Notes under the pieces: model-generated
What the model saw: only the letters and a program-made list of their open reading frames with translations
Databases searched by the model: none
Told to the model about the DNA's origin: nothing
NCBI GenBank assembly: GCA_033782935.1
Contig: JAWQEG010000622.1
Location: 784,001-848,000 of the forward strand
DNA: 64,000 nucleotides
DNA from: Petrolisthes cinctipes
Taxonomy: Eukaryota > Arthropoda > Malacostraca > Decapoda > Porcellanidae
Direction: 5' to 3'
Program-made: the position numbers and the translations under genes
In this document: piece by piece, positions 25,019 to 37,584 of the stretch
How positions within the stretch are numbered: the stretch's first letter is position 1
How the letters are laid out: every line of letters begins with the position of its first letter

Positions 25019-25310
25019 TAGACGCTGCAACAACGAGGTCATATAGCGCCAGGAGATGATGAGACAGCAAATAGGAAGGATATAGAGAGAAATGAGGGAC
25101 AGTTGAAGAACTGAAAGGGGCATAAGGGAAGCCAAATTCCTTAAAGTATTGCCCATATCAATACAGACAATACCCCCAACGGGTATGATGTAAAAGACCT
25201 TAGACCTCTCACTAATACTAAATAATAAAGAGTTTTTAATCTGAGATAACACAAAAATGTCTGAAGGGAGTCGAAAGGGGTAGATATATTGAGTACAGAC
25301 ATGTGCCATG
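25019..25310 (+). repeat. Dispersed SINE-like repeat (GCTGCAACAACGAGGTCATA family), copy 1
   Basis: The GCTGCAACA.CGAG.TCATATAG start, a purine-rich middle and a GTATTGCCCA...GGCAATACC-type end recur at 47655-47845 (same orientation) and 46925-47115 (inverted). Two of the copies carry a TTGATTGATTGATATT flank. No RNA polymerase III boxes were recognised. Confidence 0.6.
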
Positions 25311-25546
25311 TAACTGAATTTGTGTCAAACAAATGAAGATTATATTTTGAGTAAAAGATTGGAGAGGGGAAGGAGTGCACAAAACAAAGCCAAACACAGA
25401 AGAAAAAAAACATACATTCCCCAGTAGAGAAATAGCTAACCTTTATAGGTTCAAAGATATACTGTATACAGAATTAATTAAGGATGAAAATGGAACTTTA
25501 CGAACATATCTCCCTCCAGCAACCCTAATATTAATAATGTATTCGT

Positions 25547-25703
25547 TTAGGGACCCTGCGATGTAGTAAGAAAATTGAAAATTAATGAGTCCTTCAAATA
25601 TTGCCACAAAACGCCACCTTTATGGAAGGAGCCTGCTGTTTCGTAGCATAGTTAGGAGGAATCAGAAGCTTCCAATTCCCATACTCGATCACAGAGTCCT
25701 TAA
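25547..25703. mobile_element. TTAA-flanked foldback MITE, type 1 copy a
   Basis: Termini GGGACCCTGCGATGTAGT and ACTCGATCACAGAGTCC with TTTA/TTAA flanks. Internally GCCACAAAAC faces GTTTCGTAGC. It is the same family as 32842-32996, 38791-38945 and 42236-42389. Confidence 0.65.
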
Positions 25704-25736
25704 GTAAAACACACACACACACACACACATAATATA

Positions 25737-25880
25737 ATGAGGAATATACTGGAAACTAACGTGCAAGAGTCAGCACCACAGGAAAATGTTGAATCAGGCA
25801 TTTCATCACTTTCACATGAACCCATGGGTCTGCATTCGCCATTAGCGTCCATGCAAACTGCAGTGGTCTCACAGTCTGCA
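25737..25880 (+). pseudogene. Exon-like open segment
   Basis: A frame of 68 codons from 25737 has balanced composition (Ser, Gln, Met, His) and meets TCTGCAG then GTATAT at about 25880, a possible donor. A preceding acceptor is not clear and the family is not recognised. Confidence 0.2.
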
Positions 25881-26439
25881 GGTATATGCCGAAAAAATAT
25901 TTATCTATGGAACTTATCATTTATGGAAAGTGTCGGGCAGTAAACTGCGTAAAGTCTTTTTAGTGTTGTGTACAGTTACGATCACTAATAAGTATAAAAC
26001 TTTGGTTGAAGAATTGAACAGTCCAATTCACCAACGAAGTCATTCCAATGGAGGTCTTATTGTGCATTTATTGACTGTCTTTAGGTATTCCAAGCACATC
26101 TGAATACTTATTATTGCTCGTGTCTGTACTTACGTGATTTTCAATATAATTTCATTTAATTCCTTAAAAATGTCTACATCAAAATAAAATAATCTCTGTA
26201 AAATAATCAGTTAATATCATATAATGCTATCACATTTAAAGTTTCCATATTTCATGTTTATATTGTTCTATAAAATAATAGAAATTAAACAAGAGTCAAT
26301 GACATTCCTTTCAAGAAGTCTTTTAAATCAGGCTATATATAATCTTTGCACCAAATCAGTCAATATAACATTCATGAGTGTCTTTGCGTTGGAATTAACC
26401 ACTGCTAGACTGTGACATCCTAACACTATACTTGTCATG

Positions 26440-26656
26440 TATAGCCACAATCAAATAACCACCGATACTTTCCTTACATCGTAGTAAATATCTTGGTAAT
26501 AAAGAACAACACATGTGAGATTTTGCAGCACCGCATAATAATAATTGAGAGAGTCGAGTTGACATAAGGTGTTGTTGTATTATCATAATTTGATATGATA
26601 CTGATTTATTGGCTCGATGGAAGGAAAGTGTCGGTGATTATTTGATTGTGGCTGTA
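26440..26656. mobile_element. 217-bp TA-flanked MITE, copy 2
   Basis: TIR TAGCCACAATCAAATAACCA, TA flanks, inner AT-rich core with ATTATTATTATG-type sequence. Orientation is opposite to copies 1 and 3, judged from the core. Confidence 0.85.
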
Positions 26657-27161
26657 CTATCCTGGTATCCATATCTTTTTTGGTTAGAAAGGTTATTTTG
26701 GTGCCATTGGAAAGACATGAAAATTCTGCAGATAATTAATTTTGGCCCAAATTCGGATATACCAATTAGTTTTCCCATAGGTGGAATGGGAATATTTCTA
26801 TCAAGTATTTTTATTTTTTTTAATAAATATAATTAATTTTAGTAGTGAAGACATTTTTTACACCTAGCATGTAATAATAATGATATATAATTAATTCACC
26901 AAATTAATTTTTACCATTTAAAACAATAAATTGGAGAACACGAAAAACTAAATATAAATATGGTCGCCATTTTGTGGCCATAACTCGTAAACCCGTCATG
27001 GGATATTTTTGGAGTTTGGGAATGAAAATAACTCAGATCATCAGTTCTACATGTTCCCAAAGTTTCTGTTTGTCAAGCTAAATGTATTTATTATATTGTA
27101 CTATATATAGATCGACTAGTGTAACAATAATCTCTCTGAAATGGTTCGTTTGAATACTTAC
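26657..27161. other. AT-rich non-coding sequence
   Basis: Nothing recognisable as a gene; this would be intronic if exons A and B belong to one gene. Confidence 0.4.
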
Positions 27162-27327
27162 TTATACAACACTTGCAGTCACGTTTCCCGTTCCCCTTGC
27201 ATTTCATATCGAGTAAGTCATCACATGTCGTCGGAGCTGAATCAGGATTGTAGCATGTACCGCATGCTTCAGAACACGACCAACTCGGGCAGGTATTCCA
27301 ATTGGGCGGACCTCGCACTTCCACGTC
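27162..27327 (-). CDS. Cysteine-rich secreted-peptide exon A (candidate)
   Basis: The minus-strand frame of 55 codons contains ten Cys, including CSEACGTC and CKCCI. It begins after the first AG that follows a long T tract (CTCACCAAG, phase 0) and ends at ATAA then GTAAGTATTC, a near-consensus donor. The signal-peptide exon at 31717-31767 is on the same strand upstream and ends in phase 0, so the two join in frame. The spacing does not match any family I can name; a disulfide-rich secreted peptide, such as an immune or protease-inhibitor-like peptide, is a guess. Confidence 0.45.
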
Positions 27328-27349
27328 CTTGGTGAGACACCCACACGTA

Positions 27350-27420
<71 letters not shown>

Positions 27421-27421
27421 C
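27350..27421. repeat. Poly(A)/(ATA)n tract
   Basis: A run of about 30 A followed by (TAA)n on the plus strand. On the minus strand it supplies the polypyrimidine tract of exon A. Confidence 0.9.
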
Positions 27422-27429
27422 ATGTGAAA

Positions 27430-28009
27430 ACTTTGTCAGAAACTGTTACTATATATGTGATATGAGAATCTGGTCTAAGACTGATTTAAACATCATTAAT
27501 TTTGCTTTTAGTTGATTAGATTATTTCAAATGACGAGCTCGTGAACGGTCATGAATAGTTTTCTATATAGTTGTGGAGATGTTTGTGTGAAGAATGTGTG
27601 GGTACAATAGTTTAAAGTTAGTTGCGGTTCCTTGCAATCAACTAGACTATTACCATTATGAAGTAATGTAAACGGCCGGTTTGAAGGGCTAACACTGGTG
27701 AAATATTCTTTATTCCACAAGTGCATGAAGTAAAAAGAATAAAAAAGAATTCAGACATTTTCACACACTGTCTACTAGTGTGGAAATATGGGAAAGGATT
27801 TCTTCGTTATAGTTGGTAGCTGTCAAATAATGCTTATATCATCATCCTTATCATCATTATCATCATCATTATCAACAAGGGGTCATGCACAACAATTACC
27901 TTTCTACCATGAATAATGATAGAGTAAGAGGCATTTTCATAATCTGGCGGCCATGTTGATCCGCCATCTTGGATTTTGTAATCATGTAATCACTTCAAAA
28001 TAATTTAGG
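27430..28009. other. Non-coding sequence
   Basis: Nothing was recognised except short (ATC)n near 27838-27870. Confidence 0.4.
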
Positions 28010-28226
28010 TACAGCCACAATCAAATAACCACCCACATTTTCCTTCCATCTTGCAAATAAATCAGTATCATATCAAAAAATAATCATACAACAACACCTT
28101 ACGTCAACTCAACCCCCTCAGTTATTATTATGAGGTGCTGCAATATCATACACGTGTTGTTCTTTATTACCAAGATATTTACTACGATGGAAGGAAAGTG
28201 TCGGCGGATATTTGATTGTGGCTGTA
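28010..28226. mobile_element. 217-bp TA-flanked MITE, copy 3
   Basis: TIR CAGCCACAATCAAATAACCA, TA flanks, and the same length as the other two copies. The right half (ATACACGTGTTGTTCTTTAT) is nearly identical to copy 1. Confidence 0.85.
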
Positions 28227-28524
28227 CTATAGGTGCACCCGGTTCGATTCGCTGCTGGTCCAACCAAACTTGAAGTGATTAGGTACAGTGCCAGAAGGAG
28301 GAGTAACAACAATCAATTTTCATTTTTTTTTCTTTTCTTTTGTATTTCAGCATGGTTTGCATACAGGGTTTTTTGCTCAATCCTTTACCCGCCGTATTTT
28401 CTTTCTTTTCTTAAGTTTCGTTTTTGTAAGCTGATGTTGTAGCGTGGAGGGTAAAGTATATACTGAAAAAATCTGTATATAACATAAACAGCATAAACTT
28501 TTTTGTGTTGTGGTCAAACTTTCA

Positions 28525-28736
28525 TTACAAAACTTCAGTGTACACCACATTTTTTGTCTTCTGGTTTGGAGTCAATGTATAGATTTTCTCTGCCATTCCA
28601 AAAAGTGAAAGTGTAACATAGAGCTGCCCAAGTGTGAAGGCTAGGTTTTCAGAGAGTTCAAGCCCGATAGGCCTAGACGTCATGGTTTGACCTTGGTTCT
28701 TATTAATAGTAATTTCAAATGACAGTTTCAGAGGGT
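28525..28736 (-). pseudogene. PIF1/Helitron-type helicase C-terminal fragment
   Basis: A minus-strand frame of 69 codons with no ATG start reads EITINKNQGQTM, then GLELSENLAFTLGQLYVTLS, then a Lys-rich end before TAA. The T-I-N-K-x-Q-G-Q-T block and the following Gly-Gln-Leu-Tyr-Val block are the last conserved motifs of Pif1-family helicases, as found at the C-terminus of Helitron Rep/Hel proteins. Only this end survives and a stop lies just upstream. No Helitron 3' hairpin was identified. Confidence 0.65.
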
Positions 28737-28767
28737 GTTGTAATCTTCAAAATATGAAGTTTTTATG

Positions 28768-30157
<1,390 letters not shown>

Positions 30158-30334
30158 TACTTATTGGATTCCCAGATCCCCCAAAAATGGAGTTAGATAT
30201 AAAAATCAATTGTCTAGGACGAATAATGAAGGAGTATAGTAACTGGTATTTTTAGGATTTGGTAGCTAACTTTGGCGCCATCTAGAAAATTAGACCTTTT
30301 GCATGGTCAGCCTTTTGATATTTTTGATATGTTA

Positions 30335-30500
30335 TTAAGGGGGTATACAGCACATTGTTTTGGGTGGTAGATCTGGAGCAAAATGATTCCTTCAAACTAT
30401 TCCAGGCAAAAGGATACCATTATTTTTCTTCATCTGGGTCTGTTTCCTGGCATACTTTGGAAGAATCATGGCACTCCAGTCTATCAAAAGTATACTATAT
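30335..30500. mobile_element. Foldback MITE of the TTAA group (type 3)
   Basis: TTAAGGGGG at the left; ATGATTCCTTCAAACTATTC and its imperfect reverse complement near 30450-30475 form the arms. The right terminus is unclear. Confidence 0.5.
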
Positions 30501-30602
30501 CCTACTTGATACTACACTTGATACTAAAATAAACAGCTGAGAAATCTTTTGTAGGAATTATTTTATGGTAAGGAAACAGATCGATCTCCCATTAAAGTAA
30601 CG

Positions 30603-30759
30603 TTAAGGGGAGTAACCAATTATGTGATAACGGAAAGTTACTGATTCCTCCATACTATGCCAGGAAACACAACCCCTTCACATGGACTTCTAGAAGAAAT
30701 GTGTTTTATAGAGCAGTTTGGAGGCCTACAAATTGAACACAAAAGGTGGATTCCCTTAA
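30603..30759. mobile_element. TTAA-flanked foldback MITE, type 2 copy a
   Basis: TTAAGGGGAGT at the left and ATTCCCTTAA at the right, with GATTCCTCCATACTATGCC facing a GTTTGGAGG block. A second half-element (30756-30838, ending ACCAACAAGAGAATCTC) shares the right TTAA. Confidence 0.6.
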
Positions 30760-31079
30760 GGTTGTCTATTTACTGGCATAGTTTAATTGGAGGAATCACA
30801 GACCTTCCATTTCACCAACAAGAGAATCTCTACTTTAAAGTCGAGTAGTTTATTATAGAATGATTGTTCTATTCCTTTTCTTGATGTTAAAATTTGAAGA
30901 AAAATAATAAAGGATAATATCTACACATCGAGATTTGTAGATTCATTATTTTTCATATCTCAATTCTTTTACAAAACAATCAGTTATATTATGCACTCCA
31001 AAACACTTAGATAAATAAATGTTGCAAATTTGGTGAATGTTTAAGAAACTAAGTATCCTGATTGTTATATAATGAAATC

Positions 31080-31560
31080 TGACTTCAAGACTAGACAAAC
31101 TTATTTCGAGCAAAAACCATCAACCATTGACAAAACGGATTAAATTTGTATCTTTCCCTTACACTTCAGATTTAAACAATGAGTACATTGGCATTGTGTG
31201 TTGTATAGTCTGGACTTTCAAATAGCCTTTTAATCTACTTCCACTGTAAATTCTTTATTAGTAATGCACAAAACTATTATTCAAACCAACGTAGGAGTAC
31301 ACCAAATCTCTTGTGATGATTGTGATCGAATATATATTGGTGAAACTGATAGGGACCTTAACACGAGAATATAATATATGAACATAGAATGCATTAAGCA
31401 GAAAAAACTTAGAGTATGACATTTTTCTTCATTCTTCAGAAAATAATCATTCAATTAACGGGAATAATACCGACCAATTTATACATATTTTGTAATCTAA
31501 AGAAACGTAGGATAATACTCTAGATGAATAATAATTTTTAGAATAACTTGTAGTAATCCT
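31080..31560 (+). pseudogene. Penelope-like element fragment (RT end and GIY-YIG endonuclease)
   Basis: Short frames read FVSFPYTSDLNNEYIGIV (about 31155-31200), then VGVHQISCDDCDRIYIGETD (about 31290-31350) with following LNTRI, then SENNHSINGNN (about 31434-31466). The Cys pair followed by IYIGET and an Arg is the GIY-YIG nuclease core at the C-terminus of Penelope-like proteins, and the preceding SFPY block fits the end of their RT. Stops and shifts throughout show it is dead. Confidence 0.6.
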
Positions 31561-31716
31561 TTTGGGGAGGACGTAATGTAATGTAATGCAAATAATACAT
31601 AAATTCTTTTCGGTAAAAAAAAAAAAAATCAATGCATTTCTGAGCGTATATAACATACACTGATAAGTTGTAACTTAAAGGTATTCAACTGGTAAGTGTT
31701 GTTGGAGTGAACTGAC

Positions 31717-31767
31717 CTTGGAAGTACCTAGTGCCAGGAGGATGGCAGTGAAGAGCAGTGTAAACAT
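31717..31767 (-). CDS. Signal-peptide exon of the candidate cysteine-rich gene
   Basis: ATG at 31767 encodes MFTLLFTAILLALGTSK, a compact signal peptide, followed in phase 0 by GTCAGT (donor at 31716). The next matching exon on this strand is the cysteine-rich exon A at 27162-27327, which starts in phase 0; the intron would be about 4.4 kb. The upstream sequence on this strand (ACTCACA before ATG) gives no clear promoter. Confidence 0.4.
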
Positions 31768-31799
31768 TGTGAGTCTTGATGATCTTTGTCTATCTTAAC

Positions 31800-32290
31800 A
31801 ATGCCTGCAATCAAGGAAGGAAATAATTAATATTACATAATAAATACAGGATATATATATATAATTTTATTTTTATTTATTTTTCTAATCAAAATGACTT
31901 TTTAAACTGAACAAATGCTCCAAACTATTATGGTGAGTGCTTTGGCTATGGGTCCATTCCACAGTGGTATTCGTTTGTTAGCTTCCTAACCAACCACACT
32001 TGTAAGGCTTCATTTTTTCCAAAAGCTGAGTATCCCCATTCACAAAATCTATCAAACAGTTAGATAATGATCATTGCATCGTTTACTCACCAAATTCATT
32101 ACATAATTCGGCCATAAGTCATTTACATGGCTAAGTTTTTTTTCGTTTGCGTGCTTACAAACCACTAACAACGACTGTGGAATCGACCCTAAGTTATGAT
32201 TTAAATGAAGCTGAAGAATGGACGAATATAATTATGATGCCGCGTCTAGACTTTTGTGGGGAATTCTGGTGTTGGGACAGTTTATTCTGT
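31800..32290. other. Non-coding sequence
   Basis: An AT-rich 5' flank of the candidate cysteine-rich gene (minus strand). No TATA/initiator pair at the expected spacing was found. Confidence 0.35.
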
Positions 32291-32292
32291 CC

Positions 32293-32637
32293 TTAAAAGG
32301 GGAGATTCTATTGTTGGTGAATTGGAAGGTCTGTAATTAATCCAAACAATGACACGAAACAGATTCTTTATTAGTACACTCGTGATACATAATTTCTGAC
32401 CAGAGTGTGAGGAGCAGAGGGCTTCGAATCGCCTGGTATTGCTCATTTCCCCACTCAGTGCACATATAGAGGCCGAGTTCGAATGCAGGGTATGTGTGTG
32501 TGGTGCCTGGCGTTCGTCTCTGGTCAGAGATTACGTATCACGAGTGTACCACTGAGGGTGTCTGTTTTCTGGTATAGTTAGGAGGAATCAGTAGCCTTCC
32601 AATTATTATTCACTAGCAAGTGAATCTCCCCTTATTA
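32293..32637. mobile_element. TTAA-group MITE (type 2 copy b) split by a second TA-flanked MITE
   Basis: The outer ends GGGGAGATTCTATTGTTGG and CAAGTGAATCTCCCC belong to the type 2 family. Inside it, 32376-32547 is a separate inverted-repeat element with TIR CACTCGTGATACATAATTTC and inner CTGACCAGAG, flanked by TA on both sides, as for Tc1/mariner MITEs. Confidence 0.75.
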
Positions 32638-32841
32638 ATTAAAGTATTTGGTGGTTCTCAGAGAAACACTAAGAACATATTACATGCCAATGACTTGGAC
32701 TAAAACTAAAAAAAAAAAAAAAAAAAAACTGATAATAAAATCAGAAGTGTAATCATTACCTATTGCTGCTATATATACCGTTGTCGCCATTAAATGTTTT
32801 GTCTACTATTTCTTCAAAGTATGCCCAGAAACAGGGACAGA

Positions 32842-32996
32842 TTAAGGGCCCTGTGATCGTGTATTAGAATTGAAGGTTTCTGATTCCTTCTGACTATGCC
32901 ACGAAACAACCTCCTTCCATATAGGTGGTGTTTCGTGGCATTATTTGAAGGACTTATTTACCTCCAATTTCTTGACTACATCACTGGGTCAATTAA
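32842..32996. mobile_element. TTAA-flanked foldback MITE, type 1 copy b
   Basis: TTAAGGGCCCTGTGATCG at left, ACATCACTGGGTCAATTAA at right; TGCCACGAAAC faces GTTTCGTGGCA in the middle. A partial type 3 element continues from the shared right TTAA to about 33090. Confidence 0.8.
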
Positions 32997-33155
32997 CAAA
33001 AATAATGGTGGCCTGGTGCTGGAAAGTGTTTGAAAGAATCAGTTGTTCCAGATTTACCAACACTACTATCCTCTTAATATCCTTGAAATCTTCGTTTGAC
33101 AGTACCTGCTACAAAACTGTTATATCTTCATATCTAAATAAGTTTTCCAGAACAT

Positions 33156-33160
<5 letters not shown>

Positions 33161-33228
<68 letters not shown>
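33161..33228. repeat. (CT)n microsatellite
   Basis: About 34 uninterrupted units. Confidence 0.97.
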
Positions 33229-33229
<1 letters not shown>

Positions 33230-34012
33230 GCTACTAATGATGATTATTAATATTCACATCAATGTAACTTGGTCATGTTATTTGAAAACGCTCTGTTGAA
33301 CCAAATCTAAACATTCCCATTTCCAAACCTTTCTTTAACCTTCTGTACATTACTGTACTTTCCATGCATCACATCCACTTTCCACTTAATTACATCGTTG
33401 CTAGTTAACAGGGAAGCAACCGCCATTAAGGGAGAAATTGTGTTATTGAAAGCTAAATAAGAAACAATTCTTCCTCCATATTCATATTTTTGGCTTCAGG
33501 TCCATAGGTTTAAAATTGACGAAGATAATAATAGCCCTCTGAGTGAAAGTTAGGTTAGTCTTCAGTTTCTAACAGCAAATGTCACTGCTAGCTGTTCCTG
33601 TGATTACGTATGACCATTGTTGTTTGTATGTGTAAGTCAAGACTGTTATTATCTCAGAGTGCATTTCCCATTGATTCCAACAACTTCGCCACAGGGGGGG
33701 GGGGGACTGCATGGCTTCTACTTTCAGCGATAACCTGTACATTTCTTGGTGATATGTTTCCAGTCCACACATAAATAACTACATATATATAATATATATA
33801 TTCCCTGTGTCGACACCCTTTCTATATGTTCTCTTCCATTCATTATTACCTTCCTGTTTACTGTACTGGATAACTACTTTCTCCTATCACATACCTTTCA
33901 AAATATTGACACCAATATAATAATTATTGAGTCTATTAACACGGCCATAACATCTACTGTTTCACCTCCATTTCTCTAATGTTCGCTTACAACAACAAAA
34001 AATATATATACA
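33229..34012. other. Non-coding sequence
   Basis: I found no gene and no repeat apart from a run of ten G near 33696-33705. Confidence 0.4.
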
Positions 34013-34174
34013 TTAAGGAGAGATTCTTCTGTTTGTAAATTGGAAGGTCTCTGATTCCTCCAAATTATGCCACCAAACAGATCCCTATTAGTACCATTGA
34101 GGGCGTCTATTTTCTGGCAAAATAAGGAAGAATCAGTATCTTTCCAATTTACCAACATGAGAATCTTACCTTAA
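34013..34174. mobile_element. TTAA-flanked foldback MITE, type 2 copy c
   Basis: TTAAGGAGAGATTCTTC at left, GAGAATCTTACCTTAA at right, AAATTGGAAGG facing CTTTCCAATTT. This is a near-complete copy of the type 2 family. Confidence 0.8.
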
Positions 34175-34332
34175 CGACAGCAGAAATGAAAACAAGTCTA
34201 AGTAGTTAGTGTCACTATTTGCATGGCTTTATGTTCTGTTGCTCAACAAATTGGAAGGCTATAACCCAACACAGACCTAAAAGCCAATGTGATGGAGATT
34301 AACACCAAGGCAAGATCATTTCACTACATACA

Positions 34333-34505
34333 ATTAAAGGGACAGTATACTTTTGGTACAATGGAGTGCCTTGATTCCCTCCAGAGTGTATGTCAGGAAA
34401 CAGGATCAAATTGACAAAACTAATGGTGTCTTATTGCTTGGAATAGTTTGGTGGAGGAATCAGTTATTCAGATTTACCAACACTGCACTACCTCCAACTA
34501 TTCCA
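34333..34505. mobile_element. Foldback MITE, type 3 copy
   Basis: TTAAAGGGACAGTATAC start; TTGATTCCCTCCAGAGTG faces TTTGGTGGAGGAATCAG. The right end near AACACTGCACTA matches the partial copy at 33040-33080. Confidence 0.5.
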
Positions 34506-35842
34506 CGCCACAGGCAATCGATAATTTTGTAATCTGGTCCAGCCTCTCTCTCTCTCTCTCACCTCAGGTAAAGTGTTGAGCAGAATTCAGGTGTTCTATG
34601 TGCTTCAGGTTTCAGCCAGGAGTGAAAGCCCATGAGGTCCAGGGGATTTTAAAGGTTACTGATCTATTTTCTGACTAGTTGCCAACACTGGTCTATTCCT
34701 TACAACTTTGGCAATGGATGGATAACACATAGGGGAATGAATGTTACAAAAAATATGCTGATAGTGGAATTAGTTACTTCATTAAGGAAAGCACATCACA
34801 ATACTAAATAGATAGAATATGCTTAGGGATGAAACAAGGAGAATAATGTAGTAATATGGCAAATTATGAAGGTAGGTGGTAAGTAGTGAATCAGAGGATC
34901 GAGGGCTGGGGAAAATGCTAAACACTTGCAATGCAGAACACAAGCAATGCACACTTGTACACACACACACACACACACACACGGACACACACACGGATAC
35001 ACACACGGATACACACTCCTACGCACACACGGACACACACACTTAAGCAGTTTGATCATAATATTAGTTTGTTTCATGGTCAATTCCATACCATTTTTGT
35101 ATGTTTTCTCTGTTGTATAAATTGGTGTATTTCATCACTATATGAAGCTTTTACAATTGTCCCTTTTTTTTATTTTTTTTTCAAAATACCTTTTTTCCAT
35201 ACATGAGAGGCCCAGGATGAGCCAAGATTTGAATTCATCGTAAGGGTTTTCCGATGCATGATTTGTTGACGCTTTTAAATGAAGGGGATTGACTCAGAAA
35301 GATTAACACAATATTAGTTATTTACTGTAAATGCATTTTGTGAGGTATATACTATGTACAGTACTCAACCGCTAGTAAACATGGTGTAATATTATGCAGC
35401 CATTCTCAATACAATTCCTACATGACCGAGATAGGAATAGATACGAGAGGATTTTACTGAATCTTTAATTATCTTTATCAATCTCGGTGGCGGAAAATTA
35501 GAATTACGGCTTGCATTAGTGATGACGGGTGAACAACCAGAGAGACTAGGATCAACATCTTTATTGGAGGGGCCAGCAGACGTCCCACACTTCACTGACA
35601 CTTGTAGTGTAATGTTGAAATCTGGACATTGAAAAATAACTGATAATGTTGATATGAATTTAGGAATATTAAAATCACTTTTCATCATTTTGTTGTCCCC
35701 TATATAACTTGAGTAACCGTGTATCAGCAGTACTCCTTCATCTAATTGAGTTTAGAGGTTTCATGGAAAATTTACTTCTGTAAATTTTATAATCTTTTAA
35801 TTTAGTAATTTTCTTGATATTATAGTTACTAAAGATGGTATT
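34506..35842. other. Non-coding sequence with (CA)n
   Basis: A CACACACGGATA-type CA tract lies at 34960-35042. The minus-strand frame at 35392-35688 (98 codons, balanced composition) is unrecognised and has no supporting splice or promoter signals. Confidence 0.35.
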
Positions 35843-36045
35843 GTACACACAACAACAAAAACTATGGTTACACCTTCTGCGCGATACAATATGACACCAC
35901 GAATGAAGGTTTTTGATAACAGCCTTCTCACATTGGTATCCCTGCGTATGTATGTTGCGGCCGCATCTGTTATCAAAAACCTTCATTCGTGGTGTCATTT
36001 TGTATCGCGCAGAAGGTGTAACCATAGTTTTTTTGTTGTGTGTAC
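35843..36045. mobile_element. Near-perfect long hairpin (78-79 bp arms, 46-base loop)
   Basis: The left arm 35843-35921 and right arm 35968-36045 pair with only about two or three differences (one in ACAATATG against ACAAAATG, one small difference in the A run). TA lies at both outer ends just inside GTACACACAACAAC-type termini. The loop includes GCGGCCGC. It has no coding content. A very young foldback MITE fits best; a long-stem RNA precursor is an alternative. Confidence 0.85.
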
Positions 36046-37298
36046 ACATGTCAAAACAAATAAGATGTTGTTTGTAACCTCTCTGGCTGATCTCTTCCTA
36101 CTTACTATCTTTGAGGATATGGTGGACTACTCTTGGTACAGATAAGACACGAAGCAGATCAACCGACGTGATCAGATAGAATAATAATAATAATAATAAT
36201 AATGATAATAATAATAATTGTGAAACCAATTGCCAAATTGCGCTTACGTATAATATATCTGAGTCAATAAGAAAAAGTTGTGAGGAGATGAGTGAAGTAA
36301 TGGTGAAACATGCTGGCGTTGTAGTGAGAGAGGCAAGCAGTCTAGTGAGAGTGGAGGGGGTTCTGACACACCAAGAAAAGGCGAGACGACTGTCTTAATT
36401 AAATCTGGGAAGGAAAAGGAAAGGATAGAATTACTTTGGAAAAAGCGAAATATTCTCTAAATACAGCGGTCATTGTGCAAAATCAACTAATGTAAGACAA
36501 TAACAGTGTTATAGTGTCCTTATTGTATCTTGTAGAGCAGAAAGAGATAGTAACTAATAGTGACAGGCGAGTGGCTTTCTGATTCTAAAATACACATTGC
36601 TAGCTTAGAGGGGAGGAAGGATGCTATTGTGACTGACTTTATAAGATTAGAGAAGAGTGACGTAAGAGTTATAATCCTTCCATGGAGCAACTTGAACGAC
36701 AAGTGTAACATTTCTTGACTAGGAGAGACGGAATCAAAGTCAACTTGAATCTGTGAGCACCGTGCATGCATAGATATGTTGATCAGGTTGGTCGGTAGTG
36801 ACTTGATATTATGATCTGAGTGAGTATACAGCAAGAGTTGTCATCTGATATGTGTGTGTGTGTGTGTGTGTGTGAGACTACATAGTGGTACAATACACAG
36901 CATGACAGGAGTAAAGTGTATATAATTATAGTACAAATGGGAGACAGAGTACATTGTATATTGGTTAGTATGAGTAAAGTACTTAATTTCAGTACAGTTC
37001 ATAAGGGAGACAGAGTACAATGATGTATATAATGAGTAATGTGTACACAATTACAGTACAGTACACAGGGCAGACAGACAGAGTACAGTGTATGTGTACT
37101 TAGGGGTACATGATTAATTAATGAATAATTATCCTGGACATGTCATTAGGGTACTCCAGAAAACTAATATTAATTGCAATCAAATGATCTTTACCTGTTG
37201 AATGTCTCATGGGCAAGTATCCCCCCACCACCACCCTCACCCGTGCAGGGTCGAAAAAAAAAAAATAATAATAATAATAATAAAAAATAATAATTAAA

Positions 37299-37345
<47 letters not shown>

Positions 37346-37364
37346 TTCTTATAATCATTATGTG
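36046..37364. other. Non-coding with (ATA)n and (TG)n tracts
   Basis: (TAA)n lies at 36181-36220 and 37257-37342, (TG)n at 36850-36872. GTACAGTRYA..GGGAGACAGAGTA repeats loosely at about 60-70 bp spacing over 36900-37090. The plus-strand frame near 36286-36396 is open for about 37 codons but not recognised. Confidence 0.4.
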
Positions 37365-37433
37365 TCTATTTTCTGGTATAGTTAGGAGGAATGAGTAACC
37401 TTACAAATTATCAACAAGAGAATCTCCCCATAA
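37365..37433. mobile_element. Half of a type 2 TTAA-group MITE
   Basis: TTTTCTGGTATAGTTAGGAG through CAACAAGAGAATCTCCCC matches the right half of 32293-32637; the left half is replaced by (TAA)n sequence. Confidence 0.6.
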
Positions 37434-37516
37434 GGAGTTCATTGTATGTCTCAATACAAGTAGCTGCCGCTGTAAGCACAAGCCTTGTTTGTTCCCTTAT
37501 AGCATTTGAAGTTGCC

Positions 37517-37518
<2 letters not shown>

Positions 37519-37564
<46 letters not shown>
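37519..37564. repeat. (GA)n microsatellite
   Basis: 23 units, followed by trinucleotide-rich sequence. Confidence 0.97.
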
Positions 37565-37566
<2 letters not shown>

Positions 37567-37584
37567 AGATGATGCCTTAGCAAG

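Noticed and set aside
28231..28275. GGTTCGATTCG as an RNA polymerase III B box of a second SINE
   Set aside because: No A box at a proper distance upstream, where the sequence is the end of a MITE.
35864..36145. Plus-strand 93-codon ORF
   Set aside because: It reads straight through the long hairpin; the opposite strand gives the same peptide start because of the palindrome.
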